The notes beneath the pieces are model-generated. The model searched no databases. It saw only the letters and a list, made by a program, of their open reading frames with translations, and was not told where the DNA came from. DNA of 38,346 nt from Myxococcota bacterium. GTDB taxonomy: Bacteria; Myxococcota; Kuafuiibacteriia; Kuafuiibacteriales; Kuafuiibacteriaceae. The stretch is taken from contig JANQQN010000445.1 of assembly GCA_028289325.1 (NCBI GenBank), positions 1 to 38,346 on the forward strand. The letters are read 5' to 3'. Made by a program: the position numbers and the translations under genes. Shown here one piece after another: positions 25,951 through 33,383 of the stretch; position 1 is the first letter of the stretch, and every line of letters begins with the position of its first letter.

Positions 25951-27222
25951 TCAGTATCGAAGTCCGATATTGATGAAGACCTGCTGACGGTTGAATCGTT
26001 GAATGCCTGGCGCACCAACGCTGACGTTGGCCACTCGGTCTTCATCTTCCGTCAACTGGGCGATTACGCGATAGTTCAGGTTGGCCCGCAGCCACTCGAA
26101 GAACCAATACTCCACGCGAGCATCGCCGATAATGACCTGCGCCGTTGAACCGTCGTCCAGGCCGGCCACCCCCGGCAGCGCCGCGAACTGGCGAAATTCG
26201 TACTGCCCGTAAAGCGAAAAGAGTAGGCGTCCAAAGATCGTAGACTGCAGCCCCAGCAACGCGACGTCCGCACTGTAACTGCTGAGGGCAACGACCGGCG
26301 CGATCGTTCGACGATAGCCGCCTCGCACCGACAGCGTATCGGCGAGGTCGTATCGAATGATGGCAGAGCCGATCGGACCGCGGGTGCTGCGGCCCGAAGC
26401 TTCGCTGAAAGTATCTCCGTATCCCGCCGTAAGCTCAGCCTGGAGCTTCGAGGTCACCTGACCGATCGCTCCAACGTACACATTGATAGGTATGGCGTTC
26501 GAGGTCGTTTCGATGGAGCCTTCAGGGTCGTTGCTCGTGAAGAACCTCGAGACATCAGCGTGAAAGAGCAAGACGGTCTTGGGCAGGAACCGCCAGCGGG
26601 CCTCGAACAACCCACCGTGCTGCTGTCCTTGCGGCAACCGTGCGTCGTCCGAGTCGTAGAGCGTCAGCTGATTCTGGTAGCCGACGTCGATCTCCAACGC
26701 CCGCCCACCAGGCCGAAACGTAAGTCTCGCCGACCCATTGTTGAACCACTGCCTGAACCGGCGTTCGTCGGACGCGATGGTTCCAGATTCGTCGAACAAG
26801 GTCGGCGTTCGCAGCAGCTCGTTGGCCAGCTTGAACGAAACCGCGCTCTGATCCGAGCCGATCTGCATCGTAGCGCCCACGCTGCCGCCATACGTCGTGT
26901 CGCTGCTGATGACGCCCGTACCAAAGAACTGGGTGATGGTCAGCAGGGAGCGCAATTGCAGCTGGAAGGTTGTACCCGGAACCTCGACCTCGATCCCGGG
27001 CCGGATAATCGCCCGCCAGTCCGACAGCTGGCCATCCTCCGGCGCGTTGTCGTTGTCAAAACGATCCCGGTTCGAGTCATAACCAACGCCAACCTCGAGG
27101 CTGGTATGGATGCGCGATTTCTCGCCGATGGGAAATCCGGCGGTTGCACTAACAGGTTGCGCCGAAGCCACGGCGGAAAGCGGCACAGCAAGCGCGAAAA
27201 CAGCTATCGCGATCGTCTTCAT
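25951..27222 (-). CDS. Outer-membrane beta-barrel protein of the polysaccharide operon
   Basis: A 423-residue protein with a Sec signal peptide (MKTIAIAVFALAVPLSAVASA, cleavage near VASAQ). The mature part is made of alternating amphipathic strands ending in turns (for example RIHTSLEVGVGYDSNRD, AELTAGYGDTFSEA, DTLSVRGGYRRTIAP) and finishes with GLRY, a C-terminal aromatic typical of proteins inserted by the BAM complex. I estimate 16-18 strands. Myxobacterial polysaccharide pathways are known to encode integral barrels (Wzp proteins) that complete export where the Wza homologue does not span the membrane; this protein could be such a barrel. ATG 27222 is preferred over GTG 27225. It heads the WecA operon behind a good promoter. 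Confidence 0.8.
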   Translation of the reverse strand: MKTIAIAVFALAVPLSAVASAQPVSATAGFPIGEKSRIHTSLEVGVGYDSNRDRFDNDNAPEDGQLSDWRAIIRPGIEVEVPGTTFQLQLRSLLTITQFFGTGVISSDTTYGGSVGATMQIGSDQSAVSFKLANELLRTPTLFDESGTIASDERRFRQWFNNGSARLTFRPGGRALEIDVGYQNQLTLYDSDDARLPQGQQHGGLFEARWRFLPKTVLLFHADVSRFFTSNDPEGSIETTSNAIPINVYVGAIGQVTSKLQAELTAGYGDTFSEASGRSTRGPIGSAIIRYDLADTLSVRGGYRRTIAPVVALSSYSADVALLGLQSTIFGRLLFSLYGQYEFRQFAALPGVAGLDDGSTAQVIIGDARVEYWFFEWLRANLNYRVIAQLTEDEDRVANVSVGAPGIQRFNRQQVFINIGLRY

Positions 27223-27293
27223 CACAGTTGGATCCGCTGGTGGGGAACGACGTCATTGGCGCGTGCAACCAGCCAGTGCTTTCGCGTGGTCGC

Positions 27294-27322
27294 TGTGTAG
27301 GTCGCCTTGGTTCCCCTGTCAA
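27294..27322 (-). promoter_or_regulatory. Sigma-70-type promoter for the barrel-GT4-WecA-Wzy-flippase operon
   Basis: On the minus strand a consensus -35 TTGACA (27322-27317) is separated by exactly 17 bases from TACACA (27299-27294). The predicted transcription start near 27287 gives a leader of about 65 bases before ATG 27222. The -35 is perfect; the -10 matches only three positions. Confidence 0.5.
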
Positions 27323-27629
27323 ACGCACGGCCGAGTGGTGCGTTGATTGGCTGACCGACCGCTTCAATATTGTTCGGCACCGCCGCGCAAGCGAGCCTGC
27401 GACGACCTCGATCGACCGCGTCTCGCCATCGCCGACGATGGGTCTCCTTTATGACGAACGGGTCCCGCCGCGCACGACCCGGAGGTCGAAGAGCAGAGGC
27501 TGAGGCCGCATTGCGCATGGACAGACGTAGGTGCCGCCCAAGACCCTCAGATTCATCGGCCAGAACATGAGATCTTCTAAAGATCGCATCCGGGATCCTG
27601 GGATCGAGGACGCCATAGGGCCCGAATGT

Positions 27630-27652
27630 AGCCCTCTCGCATCAGGAGGGCT
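27630..27652 (-). terminator. Hairpin downstream of the carboxylase operon (weak terminator candidate)
   Basis: A perfect 7-bp stem AGCCCTC (27630-27636) / GAGGGCT (27646-27652) with a 9-base loop, about 100 bp beyond the stop of the carboxylase alpha gene. No T-run follows on the minus strand, so it may be a terminator of low strength or a processing site. Confidence 0.3.
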
Positions 27653-27753
27653 TATGCAATCCGAAAACGTGGATTCAAGAAAACTGAGCCGGACGAGCCT
27701 GAGCGTTAACGGTCTGTTTCGATCGGATTCGCCGACCTCGCGGTGATGAAGTC

Positions 27754-29751
27754 TTATGATGAATCCGCGGTCGGTGCGATCTCCAGGATCATCGCCCCTG
27801 CGGACAGTTGCTCATCCGGCGTCGCCAACACCTCGGTCACCGTGCCGTCGACCTCGGCCACGATCTCGTGCTGCATCTTCATGGCCTCGAGGACGGCGAG
27901 AGCGTCGCCCTTTTTGACCGAGTCGCCGGTCTTAACCGAGATGCTCAGAAGTTTACCGTGCATGGGCGCGGTCACCCGACCGCCGCCAGCCGCGTCCTCT
28001 ATATCCTGGATGGTGGCCGACAGATGGCGGACGGCGAACGATACGCGGTCGGTCGCCGCGCGGATGAGTCCTAACGCCCCTTCAACGTACGACAGCGCTG
28101 ACCGGCGACCGGCCGATTCCACCCACGCAACTTCGTCTTCGAGACGCTCGAGGGTCACGCGAGCGACGCGGTCTCCGGCTTCGATCTCCAGGGCGTCACC
28201 GTCTTGACGGACGATGACCTCTTCCGTCGCATCCCCAATCTGGTACCGCGCACTCGCGCGAAGATCCGCCGTGCTCGACCATCCGACGAGTTCGTCGGGC
28301 ACGAATACCGACCGCGCTCGCGCTTGTCGGAGTAGGCGGGCCTGCTGAACGGCGATGGCCAACGCCGCGTCGTCGAAGGTGATCGCGGGCGGCGCGAACC
28401 CCTCGGCCCCATAGGTCTCCGCGATGAACGCGGTCGTGGCCCGGCCCTGTGCGAACGCCGGCTGGCCGAGGACGTCGATGAGGAAGTCACGGTTCGTCGT
28501 CGGCCCGAACAGCGCCGTCGCGCCCAGCGCGGCGATGAGGCGCCGCCGGGCTTCGTCTCGCGTTCGACCATACGCAATGATCTTCGCGACCATCGGATCA
28601 TAGAACGGTGAGACCTCGCCGCCCGACGCGATGCCCGCGTCGACCCGGATGCCCTCCCCGGCCGGGGCCCGCCACAGATCGATGGGGCCCGTGCTGGGCA
28701 GGAAGTCGGCCGCGGGATCCTCGGCGTACAGGCGGACCTCGATCGCGTGACCCTCTATCCGTACGTCGGACTGGGCGAGATCCAGATGCTCGCCCTGGGC
28801 CACTCGAATCTGAAGGGCGACGAGGTCGAGGCCGGTCACCTCTTCCGTCACCGGATGTTCGACCTGAAGCCGGGTATTCATCTCCAGGAAATAAAACGCC
28901 CCGTCGGCGTCGAGGAGAAACTCGACGGTCCCCGCGCCGCGATAGTCGACGGCCCGCGCGGCGTTGACCGCCGCCGTACCCATCGCCTCTCGAAGGGTGG
29001 GGGTCATGACCGGACACGGCGCCTCCTCCACGACCTTTTGGTGACGCCGCTGCACCGAGCAATCCCGCTCACCGAGATGGATCGCGTGGCCGTGGGCGTC
29101 AGCGAAGACCTGAATCTCGACGTGACGAGGGCGGGAGATGGCCTTTTCGATGATCAGCTCATCCGCGCCGAAAGCGTTCTTGGCCTCCGACCGCGCGAGC
29201 GACAGCGCGCCCGGTAGGTCGGCGGGGGTGGTCACCAGCCGCATGCCCCGCCCGCCGCCGCCCGCCGCCGCTTTGACCATGACCGGGAACCCGATCTCCT
29301 CGGCGGCACGGACGAGCCGGGCGTCGGATTGGTCTTCGCCCTGATAGCCGGGAACACACGGAACGCCGGCGTCGATCATGGCTCGCTTGGCCCGGGCCTT
29401 ATCCCCCATGACTTCGATGGCCCGAATCGGGGGCCCGATGAAGATCAGGCCTGCGTCTGCACACGCCGCCGCGAACGCAGCGTTCTCGGACAGAAAACCG
29501 TATCCAGGATGGACGGCATCGGCCCCCGACGCACGGGCCGCGTCGATGATCGCGGCGACATTGAGATACGACTCGGAGACAGGCGACGGCCCGATGAGGT
29601 GGGCTTCGTCAGCCATTCGAACGAACGACGCCCCGGCGTCGGCCTCGGAGTACACGGCGACGGTCTCGAGCCCCATCGCTCGCGCGGTCCGCATGACGCG
29701 AATCGCGATCTCGCCGCGGTTGGCGACCAAAACTTTGTTGATCGTAGGCAT
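27754..29751 (-). CDS. Acyl-CoA carboxylase alpha subunit (biotin carboxylase + BCCP), geranyl/methylcrotonyl-CoA type
   Basis: A 665-residue protein. The biotin-carboxylase ATP-grasp part opens with KVLVANRGEIAIRVMRTA and includes KAAAGGGGRGMRLV, HLGERDCSVQRRHQKVVEEA and FLEMNTRLQVEHPVTE. A linking domain follows, and the C-terminal biotinyl domain carries EAMKM with the biotin lysine at K625. Length and layout match the 650-660-residue AtuF and LiuD/MccA subunits, not the separate AccC/AccB of fatty-acid synthesis. It carboxylates its own biotin using ATP and bicarbonate and passes the carboxylate to the beta subunit encoded 10 bp upstream. Assignment to geranyl- rather than methylcrotonyl-CoA rests on the beta subunit and the AtuA neighbour. 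Confidence 0.9.
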   Translation of the reverse strand: MPTINKVLVANRGEIAIRVMRTARAMGLETVAVYSEADAGASFVRMADEAHLIGPSPVSESYLNVAAIIDAARASGADAVHPGYGFLSENAAFAAACADAGLIFIGPPIRAIEVMGDKARAKRAMIDAGVPCVPGYQGEDQSDARLVRAAEEIGFPVMVKAAAGGGGRGMRLVTTPADLPGALSLARSEAKNAFGADELIIEKAISRPRHVEIQVFADAHGHAIHLGERDCSVQRRHQKVVEEAPCPVMTPTLREAMGTAAVNAARAVDYRGAGTVEFLLDADGAFYFLEMNTRLQVEHPVTEEVTGLDLVALQIRVAQGEHLDLAQSDVRIEGHAIEVRLYAEDPAADFLPSTGPIDLWRAPAGEGIRVDAGIASGGEVSPFYDPMVAKIIAYGRTRDEARRRLIAALGATALFGPTTNRDFLIDVLGQPAFAQGRATTAFIAETYGAEGFAPPAITFDDAALAIAVQQARLLRQARARSVFVPDELVGWSSTADLRASARYQIGDATEEVIVRQDGDALEIEAGDRVARVTLERLEDEVAWVESAGRRSALSYVEGALGLIRAATDRVSFAVRHLSATIQDIEDAAGGGRVTAPMHGKLLSISVKTGDSVKKGDALAVLEAMKMQHEIVAEVDGTVTEVLATPDEQLSAGAMILEIAPTADSS

Positions 29752-29761
29752 GGCTGTCTCT

Positions 29762-31387
29762 TCACATCCGGGCTACGCCGAAGCTGTTGGGGCGAACGGT
29801 GCGGTGGCGTGATTCCCACACCGTCGACAGAAGGAAACCGAGGATCTGGCGGGTGTCGCGCGGATCGATCATGCCGTCGTCCATGTTGTGACCGGAGCAG
29901 TAGAAGCCGCCCGACTGGTCGTTGAACATCTTGGTCAGATAGACCTCCTGCTGCTCCAGCATCTCCCGCGGGGGGGGCTCACGACCGGCGGCCTTGGCCA
30001 TGCCCTCGGCGACGATGGTCATCACCGTCGCCGCTTGTTCGCCCCCCATGACCCCGATCGAGGCGGTCGGCCACGAGTACAGGAAGTCGGGATTGAATCC
30101 GCGCCCGCACATCCCGTAGTTGCCGGCCCCATAGCTGGCTCCGATCATGAGGGTCAGGCGCGGAACCTCGATGTTGGTCACCGCCTGGATCATCTTCGAG
30201 CCGTGCTTGATCATGCCCCCGCGTTCGTACTCGGTGCCGACCATGTACCCGGTGGTGTTCTGGAGGAAGATGACCGGCGTCCCTGCCTGGTCCATCAGCT
30301 GCAAGAACTGAGCAGCCTTGCTCGCTCCATTCGGGTCGATGGGCCCGTTGTTGCCGATGATCCCGCACTCGAAACCCATCACCTTGGTCTGCACGCAGAC
30401 GGTCGAGACCCCGTAGCGGGGCTTGAAGTCGATGAACTCGGATCTGTCGACGACCCGGGCTATCACCTCCCGCACGTCGTAGGGCTTCTTGTAGTCGATG
30501 GGCACCACCCCCGCGATCTCGTCAGGGTCGTACAGCGGCGGATCGATGTCGCGGATCGCCGGCCGCGGACAGTGTCGATTCCATCCTAAGCGCTCGACGA
30601 CCTCTCGGGCCATCACGATCGCGTCGCCGTCATCGTCGGCGAGGTATTCGGCGAGACCGGACACCGTCGCGTGCATCTCCGCCCCCCCGAGCTCTTCTTC
30701 GGTGGCGATCTCTCCCGTCGCGGCCTTCAACAACGGGGGCCCAGCCAGGAACGCTTTGCCTCGCCCTCGGACCGCGACCACGTAGTCGCTCATCCCCGGC
30801 ATGTACGCGCCGCCGGCGGTAGAGGAGCCGTGGAGGATGGAGATGACGGGAACCCCGGCCTTGGACAGCTTGGCCTGGTTACCAAACAGCTTGCCGCCGA
30901 CGGCGAAGCCTTCGACCTTGTAATTCAACAGATCGCCACCTGCGCTCTCGACGAGATGAACGTAGGGAAGCTTCTGCTGAAGGGCGATCTCTTCCGAGCG
31001 GATGATCTTGTACACCGAGGCCTTAGTCAGCGCCCCGGCGGTGATCCCGCTGTCGTCCACCACCACCATGCACCGGACCCCGTTGATGAACCCGATGCCA
31101 CAGATCACCGTCGAACCGGGCATCGACTTCTCTTCCGAGCGCCCGTCGTCCAGATAGCCGCACAGGTTGCCCATCGCCAGCCACGGCATGCCCGGGTCGA
31201 GCAGCCGGGCCAGGCGAGCCCGGGGGGTGAGCTGGCCGCGAGCTTCGAAACGCGGCTTGCGTTTTTCCGACGCCGCCGGCGCCCGACCGTTGAGCTCTCG
31301 GAGCTTGTCGATCAGCGCCAGCATATCGGCGCGGTTCTTCTTGAACGCCTCCGACGAAGGCGAAATGCGAGACTTGAAGGTGGTCAT
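29762..31387 (-). CDS. Acyl-CoA carboxylase beta subunit (carboxyltransferase), AtuC-like
   Basis: A 541-residue carboxyltransferase. The N domain has RFEARGQLTPRARLARLLD, LVESAGGDLL and HGSSTAGGAYMPGMSD (187-201); the C domain has IGNNGPIDPNGASKAAQFL, FLQNTTGYMVG, GASYGAGNYGMCGRGF and a final MGGEQAATVM. These are the oxyanion and biotin/CoA sites of the MccB/AtuC group. At residue 169 it reads KLFGNQA, where methylcrotonyl-CoA carboxylases read FFNQ or FYNQ. That Phe-to-Gly change is the one I recall from structural work as opening the pocket for geranyl-CoA. The start is ATG 31387, overlapping the AtuA-like stop by four bases (ATGA); in-frame codons upstream to 31699 lie inside that gene. 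Confidence 0.9.
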   Translation of the reverse strand: MTTFKSRISPSSEAFKKNRADMLALIDKLRELNGRAPAASEKRKPRFEARGQLTPRARLARLLDPGMPWLAMGNLCGYLDDGRSEEKSMPGSTVICGIGFINGVRCMVVVDDSGITAGALTKASVYKIIRSEEIALQQKLPYVHLVESAGGDLLNYKVEGFAVGGKLFGNQAKLSKAGVPVISILHGSSTAGGAYMPGMSDYVVAVRGRGKAFLAGPPLLKAATGEIATEEELGGAEMHATVSGLAEYLADDDGDAIVMAREVVERLGWNRHCPRPAIRDIDPPLYDPDEIAGVVPIDYKKPYDVREVIARVVDRSEFIDFKPRYGVSTVCVQTKVMGFECGIIGNNGPIDPNGASKAAQFLQLMDQAGTPVIFLQNTTGYMVGTEYERGGMIKHGSKMIQAVTNIEVPRLTLMIGASYGAGNYGMCGRGFNPDFLYSWPTASIGVMGGEQAATVMTIVAEGMAKAAGREPPPREMLEQQEVYLTKMFNDQSGGFYCSGHNMDDGMIDPRDTRQILGFLLSTVWESRHRTVRPNSFGVARM

Positions 31388-33195
31388 GCGTGGACGGTCT
31401 CCGCGATGCTTCGAGGCACCGGGATCGGGGTTTGAAGGAGAATCTGGGAGTAGCCTTTGCCCTGGGGATCGTTGCGCAACGAAGCGACCCCGCCGCCGCC
31501 CAACACCTGGTCGAGCACGAAGTTGATCGCGCCCGTGCCGGGCATGAAGAAGCGCTCCACTCGACCCTGCAGATAGTGGGCGAAGCGCTGCTCGACCTCG
31601 GATTCCGTCAACGCGGCCCAGATGTACGGCGCGTAGTCCAGCCGGCGGGGAAGCACCCCGATGTTGGCCTTGTCGCCCTTGTCGCCCGAACGCGCCCAAG
31701 CGAGCTTGATGAGGGGAACAGGCACCATATCGGCGGCGGCGTCCGGCTCCGGAGGCGGCGTCGGCCGCGGCAACGCGGCCGGATCGAACGACGTCCCCGG
31801 TTCGGGTGGAAGCTCGACGACTTCGCCCTCGACGTGAAGCTCGACCGGGACCTCGGCTTTGGCCACCGTGAAGGAGAACAAGCGCACCACCGGCGACGGT
31901 TTCGGCCGGCCCCCCGCGAACCCGGAGAGGCCGGGGGGCGCGGACAGGCCGAGGCCGGTGACCTCTTTGAGCAGCAGGCCGGCCGCCCGTTGGTCGAAGT
32001 GTTTGGCGGCGATCTTGACCGCGACCGACCGAGTCGGGGTCGCCGTGGCCCGCGCGAAGTCGCCATAGACGCTTTCATCGCCGATGAGCTCGACCGACGT
32101 CTCCGAATAGTCGGGCGCGCCGAAGGCCTGCAGCGTGCGGCGCGCCCGCTTGAGCCCGGCGTCAGCGAACGAACGGGCCTTGGCCGCCGCGTCTTCGCCA
32201 TAAAAGAACCACACCAGACCCGCGCGCCAACCGTCGGCGTAGGTCGCGCTGACCTTGTAGCTGTCGGGCGCAGGACGCCCTTTGGCCCCCGCTACCCGCA
32301 CCTCGCCTTCGCCCTGCTGCTCGAGGGTCACGGCCGAGAAGTCGCAAACCACGTCGGGCAAGATGTACGCTTGGGGGTCCCCGATCTCGTAGAGCATCTG
32401 TTCCCCGACCGTCCCTACCGTGACCGCGCCGCCGGAGCCGGGAGGCTTGGTGACGACGAAGCTTCCGTCCGGTTCGACCTCCGCGATCGGGTAGCCCACC
32501 GAATCCAAGCTGTCGGCGACCTCGGCCCAGTCGGTGAAGTTTCCGCCCGTCGCCTGCGGGCCGCACTCGAGGATATGGCCGGCGAGGCTGGCCCCTGCGA
32601 GTTGGTCGAGGTCGTCACGGCCCCATCCGAAGCCGTGGATGCACGCGCCGAGGGTCGTGGCGCTGTCGACGCCCCGACCGGTGATGACCACGTCGGCGCC
32701 CCGCGCCAGCGCCTCGGCGATGGGGAACGCGCCGAGGTACGCGTTGACGCTGGCCAGCCGCTCCCGGTCGGGCAGTGGGTCGCCGGAAAACATTTCCTCG
32801 GGCCCCATGTCCGCCAGGGCCTGCGCGCGGCCCATGAGGTCGTCGCCGTGGACCACCGCCACCTTGAGGTCGAGGCCCGCCGCTTCGATCAGCCCCCGCA
32901 CCGCCCGCGCGCACGCATCGGGATTCACCCCGCCCGCGTTGGAGATGACCTTGACCCCCTGGCGCGCGATGGCCGCCAAGTGGGGCGTCATCACGAACGA
33001 AATGAAGTCGGTCGCGAAGCCCGCCTCGGGGTTCTTGGCCCGAGCTCGGGCCAGGATCGACATCGTGATCTCCGCCAAGTAGTCGAACACCAGGTAGTCG
33101 AGATCGCCGGCCCCTAACAGCTGGGGAACTGCCATCGCGCTGTCGCCCCAGTAGCCGCTCGCCCCACCGATCCGGATCGTTCTTGCTGAAGACAA
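31384..33195 (-). CDS. Acyclic terpene utilisation AtuA family protein
   Basis: A 603-residue protein. The N-terminal DUF1446 domain (about 5-450) begins IRIGGASGYWGDS and includes DYLVFDYLAEITMSIL, ISNAGGVNPDACA and GRGVDSATTLGACIHGF. The C-terminal AtuA-like ferredoxin-fold domain (about 500-600) includes KLAWARSGDKGDKANIGV. AtuA is needed for growth of Pseudomonas on citronellol and geraniol, but its biochemical role is not established; close homologues sit with carboxylases in many bacteria. The start is TTG 33195, chosen because GGGAGGA lies four bases upstream and no ATG or GTG fits as well. It leads the three-gene minus operon and is divergent from the acyl-CoA dehydrogenase gene. Confidence 0.88.
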   Translation of the reverse strand: MSSARTIRIGGASGYWGDSAMAVPQLLGAGDLDYLVFDYLAEITMSILARARAKNPEAGFATDFISFVMTPHLAAIARQGVKVISNAGGVNPDACARAVRGLIEAAGLDLKVAVVHGDDLMGRAQALADMGPEEMFSGDPLPDRERLASVNAYLGAFPIAEALARGADVVITGRGVDSATTLGACIHGFGWGRDDLDQLAGASLAGHILECGPQATGGNFTDWAEVADSLDSVGYPIAEVEPDGSFVVTKPPGSGGAVTVGTVGEQMLYEIGDPQAYILPDVVCDFSAVTLEQQGEGEVRVAGAKGRPAPDSYKVSATYADGWRAGLVWFFYGEDAAAKARSFADAGLKRARRTLQAFGAPDYSETSVELIGDESVYGDFARATATPTRSVAVKIAAKHFDQRAAGLLLKEVTGLGLSAPPGLSGFAGGRPKPSPVVRLFSFTVAKAEVPVELHVEGEVVELPPEPGTSFDPAALPRPTPPPEPDAAADMVPVPLIKLAWARSGDKGDKANIGVLPRRLDYAPYIWAALTESEVEQRFAHYLQGRVERFFMPGTGAINFVLDQVLGGGGVASLRNDPQGKGYSQILLQTPIPVPRSIAETVHA

Positions 33196-33227
33196 CGGTC
33201 CTCCCTTCCGACGCCCAAACCGTCCGT

Positions 33228-33257
33228 ACCGGTCGTTGCTCCGAGCGAACGACCGGT
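33228..33257. promoter_or_regulatory. Perfect 10-bp inverted repeat, candidate TetR operator
   Basis: ACCGGTCGTT (33228-33237) and AACGACCGGT (33248-33257) are exact inverted copies with a 10-base spacer, in the divergent promoter region of the carboxylase and dehydrogenase operons. Each arm contains the palindrome ACCGGT. It lies 16 bases upstream of the plus-strand -35 and 33 bases from the minus-strand start codon, well placed to repress the carboxylase operon and affect both. The TetR gene at 34537 is the natural candidate ligand. Confidence 0.6.
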
Positions 33258-33273
33258 GAGGTGGGCTTCGGGA

Positions 33274-33302
33274 TTGAATGATTGCGGCTCATCTTTTATA
33301 AG
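33274..33302 (+). promoter_or_regulatory. Sigma-70 promoter of the acyl-CoA dehydrogenase-tetR unit
   Basis: TTGAAT (33274-33279) and TATAAG (33297-33302) are separated by exactly 17 bases, in an AT-rich island within GC-rich DNA. The predicted start near 33309 leaves a leader of about 75 bases before the coding region. Confidence 0.6.
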
Positions 33303-33383
33303 TCAATCTCAGTCCGCTGTGGAGGCCGGCCGCGGCCGAGACCCGACAACCGCCAAGCAGACCGGCAGAGAATGGAGAATCGC

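Larger units (their letters stand above)
27223..27753. other. Intergenic region between the EPS operon and the carboxylase operon
   Basis: These 531 bp hold the promoter of the barrel operon at the left end and the 3' flank of the carboxylase alpha gene at the right. I see no convincing gene. Three structures are present: the promoter at 27294-27322; a perfect GATCTT-CTA-AAGATC hairpin at 27571-27585, inside a 35-bp stretch with four GATC sites; and a perfect AGCCCTC / GAGGGCT stem with a 9-base loop at 27630-27652. It marks the boundary between the glycan locus and the catabolic module. Confidence 0.5.

Noticed and set aside
27223..27753. Short open frames in the 531-bp gap between the barrel gene and the carboxylase operon
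   Set aside because: None has a Shine-Dalgarno, a recognisable domain or plausible composition; the stretch is better explained by a promoter, hairpins and 3' flank.
31390..33117. A 575-codon open frame on the plus strand opposite the AtuA-like gene
   Set aside because: The minus-strand product has clear DUF1446 and AtuA-like C-terminal motifs; the plus frame is Arg-rich with no recognisable domain.
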